From Nostoc sp. NMS9 (GTDB lineage: Bacteria > Cyanobacteriota > Cyanobacteriia > Cyanobacteriales > Nostocaceae): a stretch of 64,000 nucleotides of DNA. This document shows, in pieces, positions 27,101-35,120 of the stretch. The stretch lies in contig NZ_JABXKL010000050.1 in the NCBI RefSeq assembly GCF_017114995.1, forward strand, positions 24,725 to 88,724, given 5' to 3'. The position numbers and the translations under genes are program-made. How positions within the stretch are numbered: position 1 is the stretch's first letter; each line of letters starts with the position of its first letter. Under the pieces are notes generated by a model. It saw only the letters and a program-made list of their open reading frames with translations, had not been told where the DNA came from and did not search any database.

Positions 27101-27545
27101 CATCAGAAACCAAGTATTTGTTAGCTACAGTCATCAAGATGCAAAATGGTTAACAGAACTGCAAAAACAACTAAAACCCTATATTCGTCGTGCAGAAGAT
27201 TTCATCGTTTGGGATGACACCAAAATCAAACCTGGCGCAAAATGGAAAGCCGAGATTGAAAAAGCATTAGCCACGGCTAAGGTTGCTATCCTGCTAGTCA
27301 GCCCTGACTTTATAGGCTCTGATTTCATCGACAGACATGAGCTCCCCCCCTTACTCAACGCAGCCGAACAAGAGGGATTAACCATTATCTGGATTCCAAT
27401 TAGTGCAAGCTCATACAGAAAAACCGACATCGAAAAATACCAAGCTGCTCACCCTCCAAATAAACCCCTCGACACTCTAAATAAGGCAGAACGTAACCAA
27501 GCTTGGGTGAAAATTTGCGAAGAAGTCGAAAAGGCAATAAAATAG
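24126..27545 (+). CDS. LRR-Roc-COR-TIR protein (bacterial ROCO GTPase)
   Basis: 1139 residues. Residues about 15-480 are leucine-rich repeats, of which 14 are near-identical 23-residue units ([20 protein letters not shown]). Residues about 490-650 are a Roc GTPase: P-loop GQGSVGKT (about 502-509), switch II WDFGGQE (about 549) and NKKD (about 606). A COR dimerisation region spans about 660-940. Residues about 990-1139 are a TIR domain ([41 protein letters not shown]). LRRs usually sense a ligand, Roc-COR switches with GTP, and TIR domains of this kind often cleave NAD+. An in-frame ATG at 27090 with AAGGA seven bases upstream could also yield the TIR part alone. The gene is monocistronic. Confidence 0.92.
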   Translation: MTQDELLVLIDRAVAEGWQELDLSGQELTELPVEIGKLQQLESLILGKKVEGYELVGNRHLEKVSGNNLKTLPLELLGLPNLRKLDISGNPLESIPDVVTQILHLEELILIRVELTEILDAIAKLTNLTQLDLSDNEITQIPEVIAKLTNLTQLVLSSNQITQIPEALANLTNLTRLDLNSNQITQIPEALANLTNLTRLDLNSNQITQIPEALANLTNLTRLDLNSNQITQIPEALANLTDLTQLDLNSNQITQIPEALVNLTDLTTLDLGSNQITEIPEALANLTNLTGLYLYQNQITKIPEAITNLTNLTTLYLFSNKITEIPEAITNLTNLTNLDLDGNKITEIPEAIANLTNLTQLDLRSNQITQIPEAIANLTNLTTLYLFSNKITEIPEAIANLTNLTQLHLSSNKITQIPEAIANLTNLTQLHLSDNQITQIPEAIESLPKLETLDLRGNPLPISPEILGSFDGVGSVEDIFNYLRLLRSGEVRPLNEAKLLLIGQGSVGKTSLIERLIRDKYDKNQSQTDGLNVETWNVQVNSKDIRLNVWDFGGQEIYHATHQFFLTKRSLYLLVCNCRTSEEENRIEYWLKLIESFGGQSPVIIVGNKKDEQPLDINRKALREKYPNIQAIIETSCQDNIGIDELRTAILQQIANLKEVYDLLPLTWFEVKQQLESMTEDFISYNRYISICHENKIPEEQNQDQLIDLLHRLGLVLNFREHPILKDTNVLKPNWVTEGIYALLSDENLKTKTKGIFTLADLTRILNPERYPTKRHGYLIELMKEFELGFALECYPPQFLIAGLLPKDQPDETELYDETLEFQYHYKVLPESIVSRFIVITHEKINNQIYWRSGVMLQYQENNEIYNIARIKADPEDKKIFITISGRKETRRLFLGILRDVFKKIHKSLPNLEITESVPVPNHPKHPPLDYQELLGLESMGESTITIGKLKLKLDLRQLLDGYEDIRTRQRQEIDKGIIEPAPIKEPIMSESIRNQVFVSYSHQDAKWLTELQKQLKPYIRRAEDFIVWDDTKIKPGAKWKAEIEKALATAKVAILLVSPDFIGSDFIDRHELPPLLNAAEQEGLTIIWIPISASSYRKTDIEKYQAAHPPNKPLDTLNKAERNQAWVKICEEVEKAIK
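27090..27545 (+). promoter_or_regulatory. Internal translation start for a TIR-only product
   Basis: Inside the ROCO gene, AAGGA (27078-27082) lies seven bases before an in-frame ATG (codon 989, MSESIRNQ). This is a better ribosome binding site than the one at the main start. Initiation here would give a 151-residue free TIR protein. It may be a working internal start or a scar of fusion between a free TIR gene and an LRR-Roc-COR gene. Confidence 0.5.
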
Positions 27546-27999
27546 AACCTATTTCAACATTGACCAAATTTAACTTAAATGTTATGGAAATAGGGAGCAA
27601 ATTAGGCATTGAACTAAACCCTCTGGTAAATAGACTTTGCTAACTCCACGGGCGATCGCAACCTATTCCAAATTAACAATGATGGCATAATACCAACTTG
27701 CACCTGCTGCCAATATTAACAGCAATGAACCTAAAGTAATACACAATTTATTTCTTAAGTAGAATAAAAATTTCTTTGCAAATCTGCGATCATATCTTGC
27801 GATCGCCTAAGTTTTTCCGAGCTAATTTTCGGTTGGCATATCTTTTAGGACTTATGCATTAACTTGAATTTCCCGCCACTTTGAGTTTTTGCATACATGG
27901 AGATGGCACATATCTGTTAAAAAATCCTAAAAGTGCTTTGATAGTTTTTCCACAAGATGATTAAGATATAGGTATTTGACCTGATGGGTGTTGATACTC
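27546..27999. other. Intergenic region with possible gene remnant
   Basis: No complete gene. On the minus strand about 27790-27672 there is a 43-codon open stretch without a good start, ending in a membrane-like segment (CITLGSLLLILAAGASWYY, then AIIVNLE and a stop). It may be the tail of a lost membrane protein. HIP1 sites lie near 27651 and 27801. Confidence 0.4.
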
Positions 28000-28977
28000 A
28001 TGGTGCAAGACCAGATTTTGCTGAATGATTGGCATGTAATAGCGCGATCGCAAGACCTCCAACCTGGAACAGTCTTGCACAAGCGCTTATTAGGCTCAAA
28101 TATAGTGCTTTGGCATAATGGTGACAAAGTTTTAGCTTGGCAAGACGTTTGCCCTCATCGTGGTGCTCGTCTTTCTCTAGGATATGTCAACAAAGAGACT
28201 CTTGTTTGTCCTTACCACGGTTTAGCCTTTAATAGCGAGGGAAAATGTGTACTAGTTCCGGCTAATCCTGAACAATTGCCCCCCGTCCAAGCTTGTGTTA
28301 AAACTTACCAAGTTCAAGAGCGTTACGATCTGCTCTGGGTTTGTTTAGGGACACCAAAACAAGACATAGCTCCGTTTTCTGAGTGGTACGATCCGGTCTA
28401 TCAGAAGATTTTCTGTGGCCCTTACTACTATCACTCTAGCCCTCTGCGGGTGCTGGAAAATTTCATCGATCCGGCACACTTCCCAATTATGCATTCGGGA
28501 TTATTTGCCCACGCCAGTCATCCTGAGTTGACGCACTATGAATTAGAGTCTCTTCCAGATGGGATTAGTTTCAAATGTGGTTTGTGGGAACTAGATTTTA
28601 ATTCCGGTAATCCTCACCAAGCACCAATGATTTTCAACACTTACGATTACCGAATTTTCCGTCCGCTAGTGGCATACTTTAAACTTGGGCCTGGAGATCG
28701 TCGTTTAAATATCTTCTATACAATTACACCAGTCGATGAAGATGAGTGCGTGGTGCAATATTGGTTAATGGTAAACAGTGTCCGCGACCTAAAAGTGGAA
28801 GTGTATTTAGATATTCAAAATCAAATTGCTAGTCAAGATATCGCCATTGTCGAGTCCCAGCAACCTCGACGCTTACCTTTGGATTTGCAAGCAGAAGTAC
28901 ATTTACCGAGCGATCGCTATTCTATAGCATACCGGAAGTGGCTCAAACAACAGGGTGTTACTTTCGGTACTATTTAA
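28000..28977 (+). CDS. Rieske [2Fe-2S] oxygenase (PaO-like alpha subunit)
   Basis: 325 residues from the ATG at 28000; a GTG at 27988 would add four. The N-terminal Rieske domain has both ligand pairs, CPHRGA and CPYHGL, 18 residues apart. The catalytic mononuclear iron site is seen in ENFIDPAHFPIMHSG (D-x2-H-x4-H type). Short size and sequence fit the cyanobacterial group related to pheophorbide a oxygenase and other single-component-type oxygenases, which take electrons from ferredoxin. The substrate cannot be told; chlorophyll or other ring compounds are possible. It has its own upstream region. Confidence 0.88.
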   Translation: MVQDQILLNDWHVIARSQDLQPGTVLHKRLLGSNIVLWHNGDKVLAWQDVCPHRGARLSLGYVNKETLVCPYHGLAFNSEGKCVLVPANPEQLPPVQACVKTYQVQERYDLLWVCLGTPKQDIAPFSEWYDPVYQKIFCGPYYYHSSPLRVLENFIDPAHFPIMHSGLFAHASHPELTHYELESLPDGISFKCGLWELDFNSGNPHQAPMIFNTYDYRIFRPLVAYFKLGPGDRRLNIFYTITPVDEDECVVQYWLMVNSVRDLKVEVYLDIQNQIASQDIAIVESQQPRRLPLDLQAEVHLPSDRYSIAYRKWLKQQGVTFGTI

Positions 28978-29306
28978 AACTTGGCGATGCTTCTCATTAT
29001 GATTAAAAAAAGATTTAGATAAAATTGCTTTATAAACCAACCCCCTGAAATAGTTGAAAAAACGGTAGATTAGACCTCTTGCATAAGTCGAATAGACCCC
29101 CCTTAATCCCCCCGATATAAAGGGGGGAAACTTGAAATATTGCCCCCTCCCCAATACATAGGGGAGGGTTGGGGAGGGGTGATTCAAGGATTTTTGCAAG
29201 AGGTCTATTATTAATTGCTCTACCGTTTTTTATATATGTTGAATGCGGTACTCAAAATTCAAGTGATATTTTTCCTGGCTTTCATGTCAAGGTTAATTTT
29301 GGGTAT
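28978..29306. other. Intergenic region with 137-bp MITE
   Basis: Between convergent genes. The MITE-like element at 29071-29207 takes up much of it. No gene or clear terminator is seen in the rest. Confidence 0.6.
29071..29207. mobile_element. 137-bp MITE-like element, copy 1
   Basis: The ends TAGACCTCTTGCA and TGCAAGAGGTCTA are perfect inverted repeats. The interior has two G/C-rich hairpins (ccccccgatataaagggggg; cccctccccaatacatagggg). A copy of the same length and more than 90% identical lies at 33759-33895. Confidence 0.85.
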
Positions 29307-30062
29307 TTATTGATCCACAGGTATTAGTTTTAAAGGATACAATGGCTCAGATCCATTTAATTGCCAAATTCTAAATACCAATACAGCAGCTACAGTTAAC
29401 CACACACAAGAAAATGATAAAGTCATTCCTGCTATAGGATTAGTTTGCCAATAAACTGCCGTCACCACTACAGCAGATAACCAAGGGCCTAAAATAACTA
29501 CAGGTACAGCAGCACCTAATCTCCGTTCTACAGTAAAAATCGTATTCCAAGTATCCCCTAAAGCCAAATGTACCACAAACAAAATTAAAGGCAACACTAA
29601 AAACTGGTGATTCATTTGCTGCCAAACTAATACAGAAGAAATTACCCGCAAAACAGCAATTATCATCCAAACTATGGGAAATACCAAAGGTGGAGGAGAC
29701 CATCTTGGTCTGATTACCTGGTCATAGGTCTGACGAGAACGGGTATTATCTAAAAGAGAAAAAATTCGAGAACGGATACTTAATAGAGCAAAAAATAATC
29801 CAGTCAATAAAGTGCTAAACCAACTGGGTAAAGAAGAATTATTATCAATGAACATTACTAATTTTTCCATTCCTAGTAACACGAGAATCATCACTAATAT
29901 TTGTAGAGTAGTTCCTATTGTATAAACTAAAACTGCTTTAATATCTAGTTCTTGTATTGGAGCTATTAATGTACTTGGAGACTGTTGTTGATTCCCAGGT
30001 TTTACCCCCATCACTGTATTGACAAACTGTTCAACTATTCCACTATTCTTGGATTGATTCAT
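29307..30062 (-). CDS. TspO/MBR-like membrane protein with N-terminal extension
   Basis: 251 residues, about six membrane helices. The C-terminal 150 residues show the TspO/MBR pattern: RPRWSPPPLVFPIVWMIIA (W-x-PP...FP.VW), a helix with VWQQ, then LGDTWNTIFTVERRLG in place of the usual 'LN..W...FF'. TspO proteins bind tetrapyrroles and affect stress signalling in bacteria. About 75 extra N-terminal residues, with one or two more helices, are unlike the usual 160-residue family. Function in this variant form is not known. Confidence 0.75.
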   Translation of the reverse strand: MNQSKNSGIVEQFVNTVMGVKPGNQQQSPSTLIAPIQELDIKAVLVYTIGTTLQILVMILVLLGMEKLVMFIDNNSSLPSWFSTLLTGLFFALLSIRSRIFSLLDNTRSRQTYDQVIRPRWSPPPLVFPIVWMIIAVLRVISSVLVWQQMNHQFLVLPLILFVVHLALGDTWNTIFTVERRLGAAVPVVILGPWLSAVVVTAVYWQTNPIAGMTLSFSCVWLTVAAVLVFRIWQLNGSEPLYPLKLIPVDQ

Positions 30063-30218
30063 AATTAAGAGATTGCGCGTAGTTGGTAATTAGTAGTAAT
30101 AAGTCATTATATGATAGTCTAATAGTTAAAAATAATTTTGGCAGGCTCTTTTAACATCAGAGTTTATAAGTTCCGAATCTAATGTACAGTCTCTCATAAC
30201 GGATATTGAGGAAAAAAC

Positions 30219-30836
30219 GTGGAATTTCAGAAGTTATTGTATATTTTTACTTTAGTAAAGATTGCTACGTTTGCTCTAAGTGTACCTGTATTTGCTCAAA
30301 TCACACAGACTCCCTTTAATTATTCACAGTCGAGTTGTCGTGCAACTAAAGTAAATACTCCAATTTTCAAAGAACCTTCAACATCATCCAACGCTATCAG
30401 AATATTGTCGGCAAAAACAAGGATTACTTTAGCATATATACCAGTTAGCGGAGATAGATTCGTCAGAATTAAATCTCCGACTTCAGGATTTATTCAAACT
30501 GCTGTGCTGAAATTTTGTCAGCCGAATAACAATGCTCAAAACCTATGGAGTAAACCTACTATTGGCAGTGTATGTCGGCAAATTATCCGACAGGAAACTA
30601 TACGTCGCCAACCAAGTACAAAAGAACCTTTTATTACAACACTTTATCCAAACACAGTTGTGTTTGTGAACTTGGTTACAGGTAATATAGTTAAGTCATA
30701 CAAATCTGAAAATTACATTTGGGTAGAAATCGACCTTTCCAGAAGTTTCCCTGGAGAATTATCTGGTAATGGTTGGATAGTCAACACTGACTTAGTAAAT
30801 ACTCCTGGATTAAGCAGTTTGGCTTATTGTAGTTAA
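30219..30836 (+). CDS. Secreted SH3-like domain protein
   Basis: 205 residues from a GTG start. The signal peptide (IFTLVKIATFALSVPVFA) ends near residue 26. The mature part has two SH3-like units, each starting with a Cys: CRATKVNTPIFKEPST...LSAKTRITLA...FVRIKSPTSGFIQ and VCRQIIRQETIRRQPST...YPNTVVFVNL...WVEIDL...GWIVNTDLV. This is the usual layout of bacterial SH3 repeats that bind cell-wall material. It ends with CS. No partner gene is adjacent. Confidence 0.75.
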   Translation: MEFQKLLYIFTLVKIATFALSVPVFAQITQTPFNYSQSSCRATKVNTPIFKEPSTSSNAIRILSAKTRITLAYIPVSGDRFVRIKSPTSGFIQTAVLKFCQPNNNAQNLWSKPTIGSVCRQIIRQETIRRQPSTKEPFITTLYPNTVVFVNLVTGNIVKSYKSENYIWVEIDLSRSFPGELSGNGWIVNTDLVNTPGLSSLAYCS

Positions 30837-30953
30837 TAGCTTTTTAACTGATGTAACTGATATTCTTTAACTGCAACAAAGTCAATTGAAATTTTTTAGC
30901 AGTAATAAAATATAAAAGGACTATATTAAGAAAACCTTTAGGCTTATCCACAA

Positions 30954-31433
30954 ATGAGTATCAAAACCTTGTGTAGTAAGAGAAATATTTTAATTACAAA
31001 ACCTCTGAAACGGGCATTCGCAGCTGTTGGATTAGATAGTTTTGACTATTGTGTATTCTCTCCTGTCCTACCACGTGATGATTACTTTGACTTGCTTTCT
31101 TTAGCAGACATTTATTTAGATACCTTCGACTGGGCGGGTGGTAACACAACACTGGATGCGATCGCCTGTCATTTACCGATTGTTACTTGTCCTGGTGAGT
31201 TTATGCGGGGGCGTCATTCTTATGGTTTTTTGCAAGCGATCGCTGTAAGACAGACAATTGCAGATGATACCTCCCAATATATTCAGATTGCAGTGCGATT
31301 AGCCGTAGATATTGATTGGCGATACTCAGTTCGTGAAGCCCTAAAACTCTCAAGCAACGTTCTGTTTGACAATCCCACTGCTACCCAAAATTTAGAAGCA
31401 TTCATCAAACAGGCGATCGCTGCAAGAAACTAA
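30954..31433 (+). pseudogene. C-terminal remnant of SPINDLY/OGT-like glycosyltransferase
   Basis: 159 residues that match only the C-terminal lobe of TPR-linked glycosyltransferases (GT41-like): VFSPVLPRDDYFDLLSLADI, then YLDTFDWAGGNTTLDAIACH, LPIVTCPGEFMRGRHSYGFL. In full proteins this follows several hundred residues of TPR and the first glycosyltransferase lobe, which are absent here. The GGNTT and RGRHS motifs, part of the nucleotide-sugar site, are intact, but the other half of the active site is missing. It is most likely a remnant; a short functional form is less likely. Confidence 0.7.
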
Positions 31434-31511
31434 AGTCAGTATATTTTGACTTTATTTGAAAAATAAGTAAGTATTAACACTAGTGATATTCAAAGGCAAT
31501 GAAAGTCGAAA

Positions 31512-32603
31512 ATGAAACGTCCAAATCGCCTTGCTTGGATGGGAGCGATCGCACTCGCTGCGATCGTTTTACTTAGTTTGTTCGCGGCTCCCAATAATAC
31601 TAAAATTAACGCTGGCTCTACCTATAACCGCAACTCTGATGGCTATGGTGCTTGGTATGCTTTTATGCAACAACAGGGAATTTCTATTAAGCGCTGGCAA
31701 AAGCCTTTTAGTGATATTCAGCCAGAGAACAGCCCAGTTACCTTGCTACAGGTAGGCGGCTATCCCAGGGAAACGACACTGGATAGTCAAGAGCAGGAAT
31801 GGGTAGAAAAAGGGAATACTTTGGTAATTTTGGGTGCGAAGGCGCGGGTTACAGAAGCGGAGTTTAGCACTATGCAAAAATCTCCTGAAGGTGATATTAA
31901 AATTGATACACGTAGACGATATAAAAAAGCTAACTCTAAGCAAGTTAATTTAGGCGATCGCTTTGGTGCTGTTGTCTGGAAAGAAAATTACAAAAAAGGA
32001 AAGGTGATTTTTTCTACCACTCCTTATTTAGCTGCCAACGCCTACCAAGATTACTTAAGTAATTTCAAGTATTTAGCTAGTTTGGTTACTGAAAAAAGTA
32101 ACACAGTTTTTGTCGATGAATACATCCACGGCTATAAAGATGCCGATGTCAGGAAAAAAGAAAGCGAAGGGGATTTATCTAGCTTTTTTGCCAAAACTCC
32201 TTTACTTCCAATATTGATACAGGTAGGTATCCTGCTATTAGTGCTAGTTTGGGCGCAGAATCGCCGCTTTGGCAAGCCAGTAGCTTTAGATACACCCGTT
32301 GTAGATAATAGCGAGGCATACATCCAAGCTTTAGCCGGGGTGTTGCAGAAAGCTGATACCACCGACTTTGTTGTTGAAATGGTGGGTAAACAAGAACAAC
32401 TACAACTCCAAAAAGCCTTGGGATTAGGGCAAGTACTTTTAGAACGTCAAGCCTTGATCGATTTCTGGATGCAAAAAACAGGTGCAAGTGCAGCAGAACT
32501 AGATGCAGTTTTAAAGCTACAATCTCGCAAACAACCCATCAGTGAACGAGACCTGTTAAGCTGGTTGGGGAAATGGCGAACCATTAGGGAAATTAAAAAT
32601 TAA
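31512..32603 (+). CDS. DUF4350 membrane protein
   Basis: 363 residues: an N-terminal membrane helix (AIALAAIVLLSLFA), an extracytoplasmic domain with the DUF4350 pattern (SDGYGAWYAFMQQQGI, VLGAKARV, VFVDEYIHGY), a second helix (LLPILIQVGILLLVLVWAQ) followed by NRRFGKP, and a cytosolic C-terminal helical part. DUF4350 genes regularly sit next to MoxR ATPases, as here, 66 bp upstream. The pair probably belongs to a membrane complex involved in protein assembly or envelope stress; the usual DUF58 and DUF4129 partners are not present in the window. Confidence 0.82.
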   Translation: MKRPNRLAWMGAIALAAIVLLSLFAAPNNTKINAGSTYNRNSDGYGAWYAFMQQQGISIKRWQKPFSDIQPENSPVTLLQVGGYPRETTLDSQEQEWVEKGNTLVILGAKARVTEAEFSTMQKSPEGDIKIDTRRRYKKANSKQVNLGDRFGAVVWKENYKKGKVIFSTTPYLAANAYQDYLSNFKYLASLVTEKSNTVFVDEYIHGYKDADVRKKESEGDLSSFFAKTPLLPILIQVGILLLVLVWAQNRRFGKPVALDTPVVDNSEAYIQALAGVLQKADTTDFVVEMVGKQEQLQLQKALGLGQVLLERQALIDFWMQKTGASAAELDAVLKLQSRKQPISERDLLSWLGKWRTIREIKN

Positions 32604-32616
32604 AAATTAAAAATTA
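32590..32616. repeat. Heptamer (STRR-type) tandem repeat
   Basis: The heptamer AAAAATT repeats three times with partial flanks. It overlaps the last codons of the DUF4350 gene. Identical repeats lie at 2401-2425, and a related heptamer at 34074-34101; such STRRs are common in heterocyst-forming cyanobacteria. Confidence 0.75.
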
Positions 32617-32669
32617 ATTTTTTGTAATGATGCATAGTATTTCTGAGTTGGTTATTTATCAATAAAAAT

Positions 32670-33620
32670 ATGAGCGAAACCCATCCTATCTTAATTCGTC
32701 TTGGTCAAGGTCTTAATCAAGTAATTGTCGGACAATCTAGCTTAATACAGCAACTCTTAGTAGCACTGCTAGCGGGTGGACACGTAATTTTAGAAGGAGT
32801 ACCGGGAACTGGTAAAACCCTACTAGTAAAAGTGTTAGCGCAGTTAATTCAAGGGGAGTTTCGCCGGATTCAATTAACACCTGATGTTTTACCTTCAGAT
32901 ATTACTGGTACAAATATTTTTGACTTGAATAGCCGCAATTTCACTTTGAAAAAAGGGCCAATATTTACTGAGGTACTGCTAGCAGACGAAATCAACCGTA
33001 CTCCGCCCAAGACACAAGCGGCGCTGCTAGAAGCGATGGAAGAGATGCAGGTAACACTGGATGGTGAAAGTTTGCCTTTACCAGATTTATTTTGGGTAAT
33101 TGCGACACAAAATCCCCTGGAATTTGAGGGTACTTATCCTTTACCAGAGGCACAGTTAGACAGATTTTTATTTAAGCTGGTGGTAGATTACCCCGATCAA
33201 GCTGCTGAAAAGCAAATGTTACTCAATCGTCAGGCGGGTTTTGCAGCACGACGTTTAGATATTAGCCGTTTGAAACCAATCGCAACAGTAGCCGACATTT
33301 TGCAAGCACGACAAGCAGTCAAAGAAGTTAAAGTATCAGAAGCGATCGTTGATTATTTGTTGGCGTTGGTGAGAATATCGCGTCAATATCCTGATTTGAC
33401 TTTGGGTGCATCACCCCGCGCTACGGGTGCTTGGTTGCAGACATCTCAAGCCCTAGCGTGGTTAGCGGGAAGGAATTTTGTAACGCCAGATGATGTAAAA
33501 GCAGTTGCATCACCGTTGCTACGTCATCGTCTCATATTGAAACCAGAAGCGATGCTGGATGGTTTACAAATGGATGCGGTAATTGCGTCGGTAATTAATC
33601 AAGTACCAGTTCCGAGGTAG
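32670..33620 (+). CDS. MoxR-family AAA+ ATPase
   Basis: 316 residues with the MoxR layout: Walker A GVPGTGKT (about residues 43-50), Walker B VLLADEINRTPPKTQ, sensor 1 ATQNPLEFEGTYPLPEAQLDRF and C-terminal sensor 2 LGASPRATGAWL. MoxR ATPases act as chaperones that activate or assemble partner enzymes, often von Willebrand (DUF58/VWA) proteins. It forms an apparent operon with the DUF4350 gene. Confidence 0.92.
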   Translation: MSETHPILIRLGQGLNQVIVGQSSLIQQLLVALLAGGHVILEGVPGTGKTLLVKVLAQLIQGEFRRIQLTPDVLPSDITGTNIFDLNSRNFTLKKGPIFTEVLLADEINRTPPKTQAALLEAMEEMQVTLDGESLPLPDLFWVIATQNPLEFEGTYPLPEAQLDRFLFKLVVDYPDQAAEKQMLLNRQAGFAARRLDISRLKPIATVADILQARQAVKEVKVSEAIVDYLLALVRISRQYPDLTLGASPRATGAWLQTSQALAWLAGRNFVTPDDVKAVASPLLRHRLILKPEAMLDGLQMDAVIASVINQVPVPR

Positions 33621-33758
33621 AAAAAATTAAATCTCTGGCGTAAATGTAAAATTTGCCCTCATCCCCCAACCCCTTCTCCCAAAGTTGGGAGAAGGGGAGC
33701 GAATTTCAAAGTCCCTCTCCCAAGTTTGGCAGAGAGATTTAGGGTGAGGGCTAATTAG

Positions 33759-33895
33759 TAGACCTCTTGCATAAGTCGAATAGACCCCCCTTAATCCCCC
33801 CGATATATTGGGGGGAAACTTGAAATCTTGCCCCCTCCCCAATACATCGGGGAGGGTTGGGGAGGGGTGATGCAAGGATTTTTGCAAGAGGTCTA
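33759..33895. mobile_element. 137-bp MITE-like element, copy 2
   Basis: Same length, ends and interior as the element at 29071, with about ten substitutions. The two copies are in the same orientation and 4.7 kb apart, so recombination between them could delete the intervening genes. Confidence 0.85.
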
Positions 33896-34073
33896 GTTAT
33901 GATTCCGAATCCAAAATCAGATCGCACCTCTAGGTTTGCACTTTTCTGCATAGCTTCAAAATTCATCTCAAATTAAAATAAGCGCATACTTCAATGAGTT
34001 AGGGCTAAAAAATAAAAGATATGACCGAAAACGCAAAGGATACAAGCCCCTGAATTTATTTATGGGGATTATT

Positions 34074-34101
34074 AATTTTGAATTTTGAATTTTGAATTTT
34101 G
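34074..34101. repeat. Heptamer AATTTTG, four copies
   Basis: Four perfect head-to-tail copies of AATTTTG, then AATTCGG. STRR-type repeat. Confidence 0.8.
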
Positions 34102-34237
34102 AATTCGGAGCGTACCCTTTTGGGGAAGCAAGCTACGCGCAGCGTCTCGTAGAGAAGCGACGTGACTATCAAGCTAAACGTCAAAGACGAAGGAAATTTT
34201 CATAAAGCTTAAGGAAACTTTCAATTTGGATGAAAAT

Positions 34238-34948
34238 ATGGTAGAAATAAATTTAAAAGAACATCAAGTTTATGGATATTTACCAGTGGAAAAAAAGCTG
34301 GGTATTCTTGTTGTAGATGACCACCAATTAATTTTAACTGGTACCCTCGATGTCTTAAGTCGACAGTATCCCGAAGCTGCTATTATTAAGGCTCAGACGG
34401 CAAAAGAGACACTTTCTCAACTTCAATATCACCACTTTGACCTGATTGTGATGGATTTATCAATTCCCGATGAGCAAGGGGAGACAGCAGAAATTGATAC
34501 CGGAATTAAGCTGTTGCAAACTTTGCTCCAAGAATATCCCCATCAGAATTTCATGGTACAAACTAGTTATGTGAAGGCGTTAATTCGGATCAAACACGAG
34601 ATTGATAATCATCAAGCTGGATTTGCGATCGCAGATAAAGGATTACCCGAAGATCAAATGCTAATGCGGGTTAATTTGGCCCTTCATGGTGCAACTCACA
34701 CGAAAGACATCAAAACAGGAATCGAACTCAAACCAGAATGGTTGGAAGTGTTGCGGTTGGCTTTTGAAGAGAGTTTGACAGATAGAGCGATCGCTGATCG
34801 AATGTATAAATCAGAACGAGCAGTCCGTACTTACTGGACGAAGATTCAGGATGTGTTGGGAGTGTATCCTGAAGACTGCAAGCAAAGTGGTAAGAATATG
34901 CGAATTCAAACTGAAATTCGTTCCCGTGATGAAGGTTTAATTGATTAA
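34238..34948 (+). CDS. Response regulator with C-terminal helix-turn-helix
   Basis: 236 residues from the ATG at 34238; a TTG at 34226 is an alternative with AAGGAAA upstream. The receiver domain has the acidic pair D27-D28 (VVDDHQ), phospho-acceptor D73 (IVMDLSIPD), and Lys in ADKGLPED. The C-terminal 70 residues (LTDRAIADRMYKSERAVRTY) form a LuxR-like helix-turn-helix with the '(T)D..IA..M..S...V..Y' pattern. The CHASE2 kinase gene follows 172 bp later, so the two are a likely cognate pair. Targets may include the adhesin genes downstream. Confidence 0.88.
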   Translation: MVEINLKEHQVYGYLPVEKKLGILVVDDHQLILTGTLDVLSRQYPEAAIIKAQTAKETLSQLQYHHFDLIVMDLSIPDEQGETAEIDTGIKLLQTLLQEYPHQNFMVQTSYVKALIRIKHEIDNHQAGFAIADKGLPEDQMLMRVNLALHGATHTKDIKTGIELKPEWLEVLRLAFEESLTDRAIADRMYKSERAVRTYWTKIQDVLGVYPEDCKQSGKNMRIQTEIRSRDEGLID

Positions 34949-35064
34949 TCCGGGAAAATTTAATTCGGGAAAAAACGAGATGATATTATGTCCGTTTGAT
35001 TACTTATTAAACTCGAATAAACCTAAACAGACAAAGCCTAGCTTTGTCTCACCAAGTGAAGCAT

Positions 35065-35119
35065 CTAGCGTGTAGGGGTGCAATGACTGTGAGAATTATA
35101 ACTAATTATTCGGACATGA
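35065..35119. repeat. End of TCATGTCCGG-family repeat abutting a start codon
   Basis: Reading on the minus strand it starts ATCATGTCCGAATAATTAG and continues with ACAGTCATTGCACCCC, matching 54573-54620 and, for its end, 45731-45760. The repeat finishes right at the ATG of the CHASE2 kinase gene, so it supplies the whole 5' leader and ribosome-binding region. Confidence 0.65.
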
Positions 35120-35120
35120 T

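Larger units (their letters stand above)
33621..34237. other. Intergenic region rich in dispersed repeats
   Basis: It holds a 'ctcatcccccaaccccttctcccaa' type hairpin repeat at 33651-33752 (related copy at 62434-62535), the second 137-bp MITE (33759-33895), a four-copy heptamer AATTTTG (34074-34101) and a dispersed Nostoc repeat (agcaagctacgcgcagcgtc...) near 34127-34165. No gene is supported. Confidence 0.7.

Noticed and set aside
27672..27800. Minus-strand tail of a possible membrane protein
   Set aside because: About 43 codons without a start codon; a stop lies just upstream. Noted in the intergenic entry but not called as a gene.
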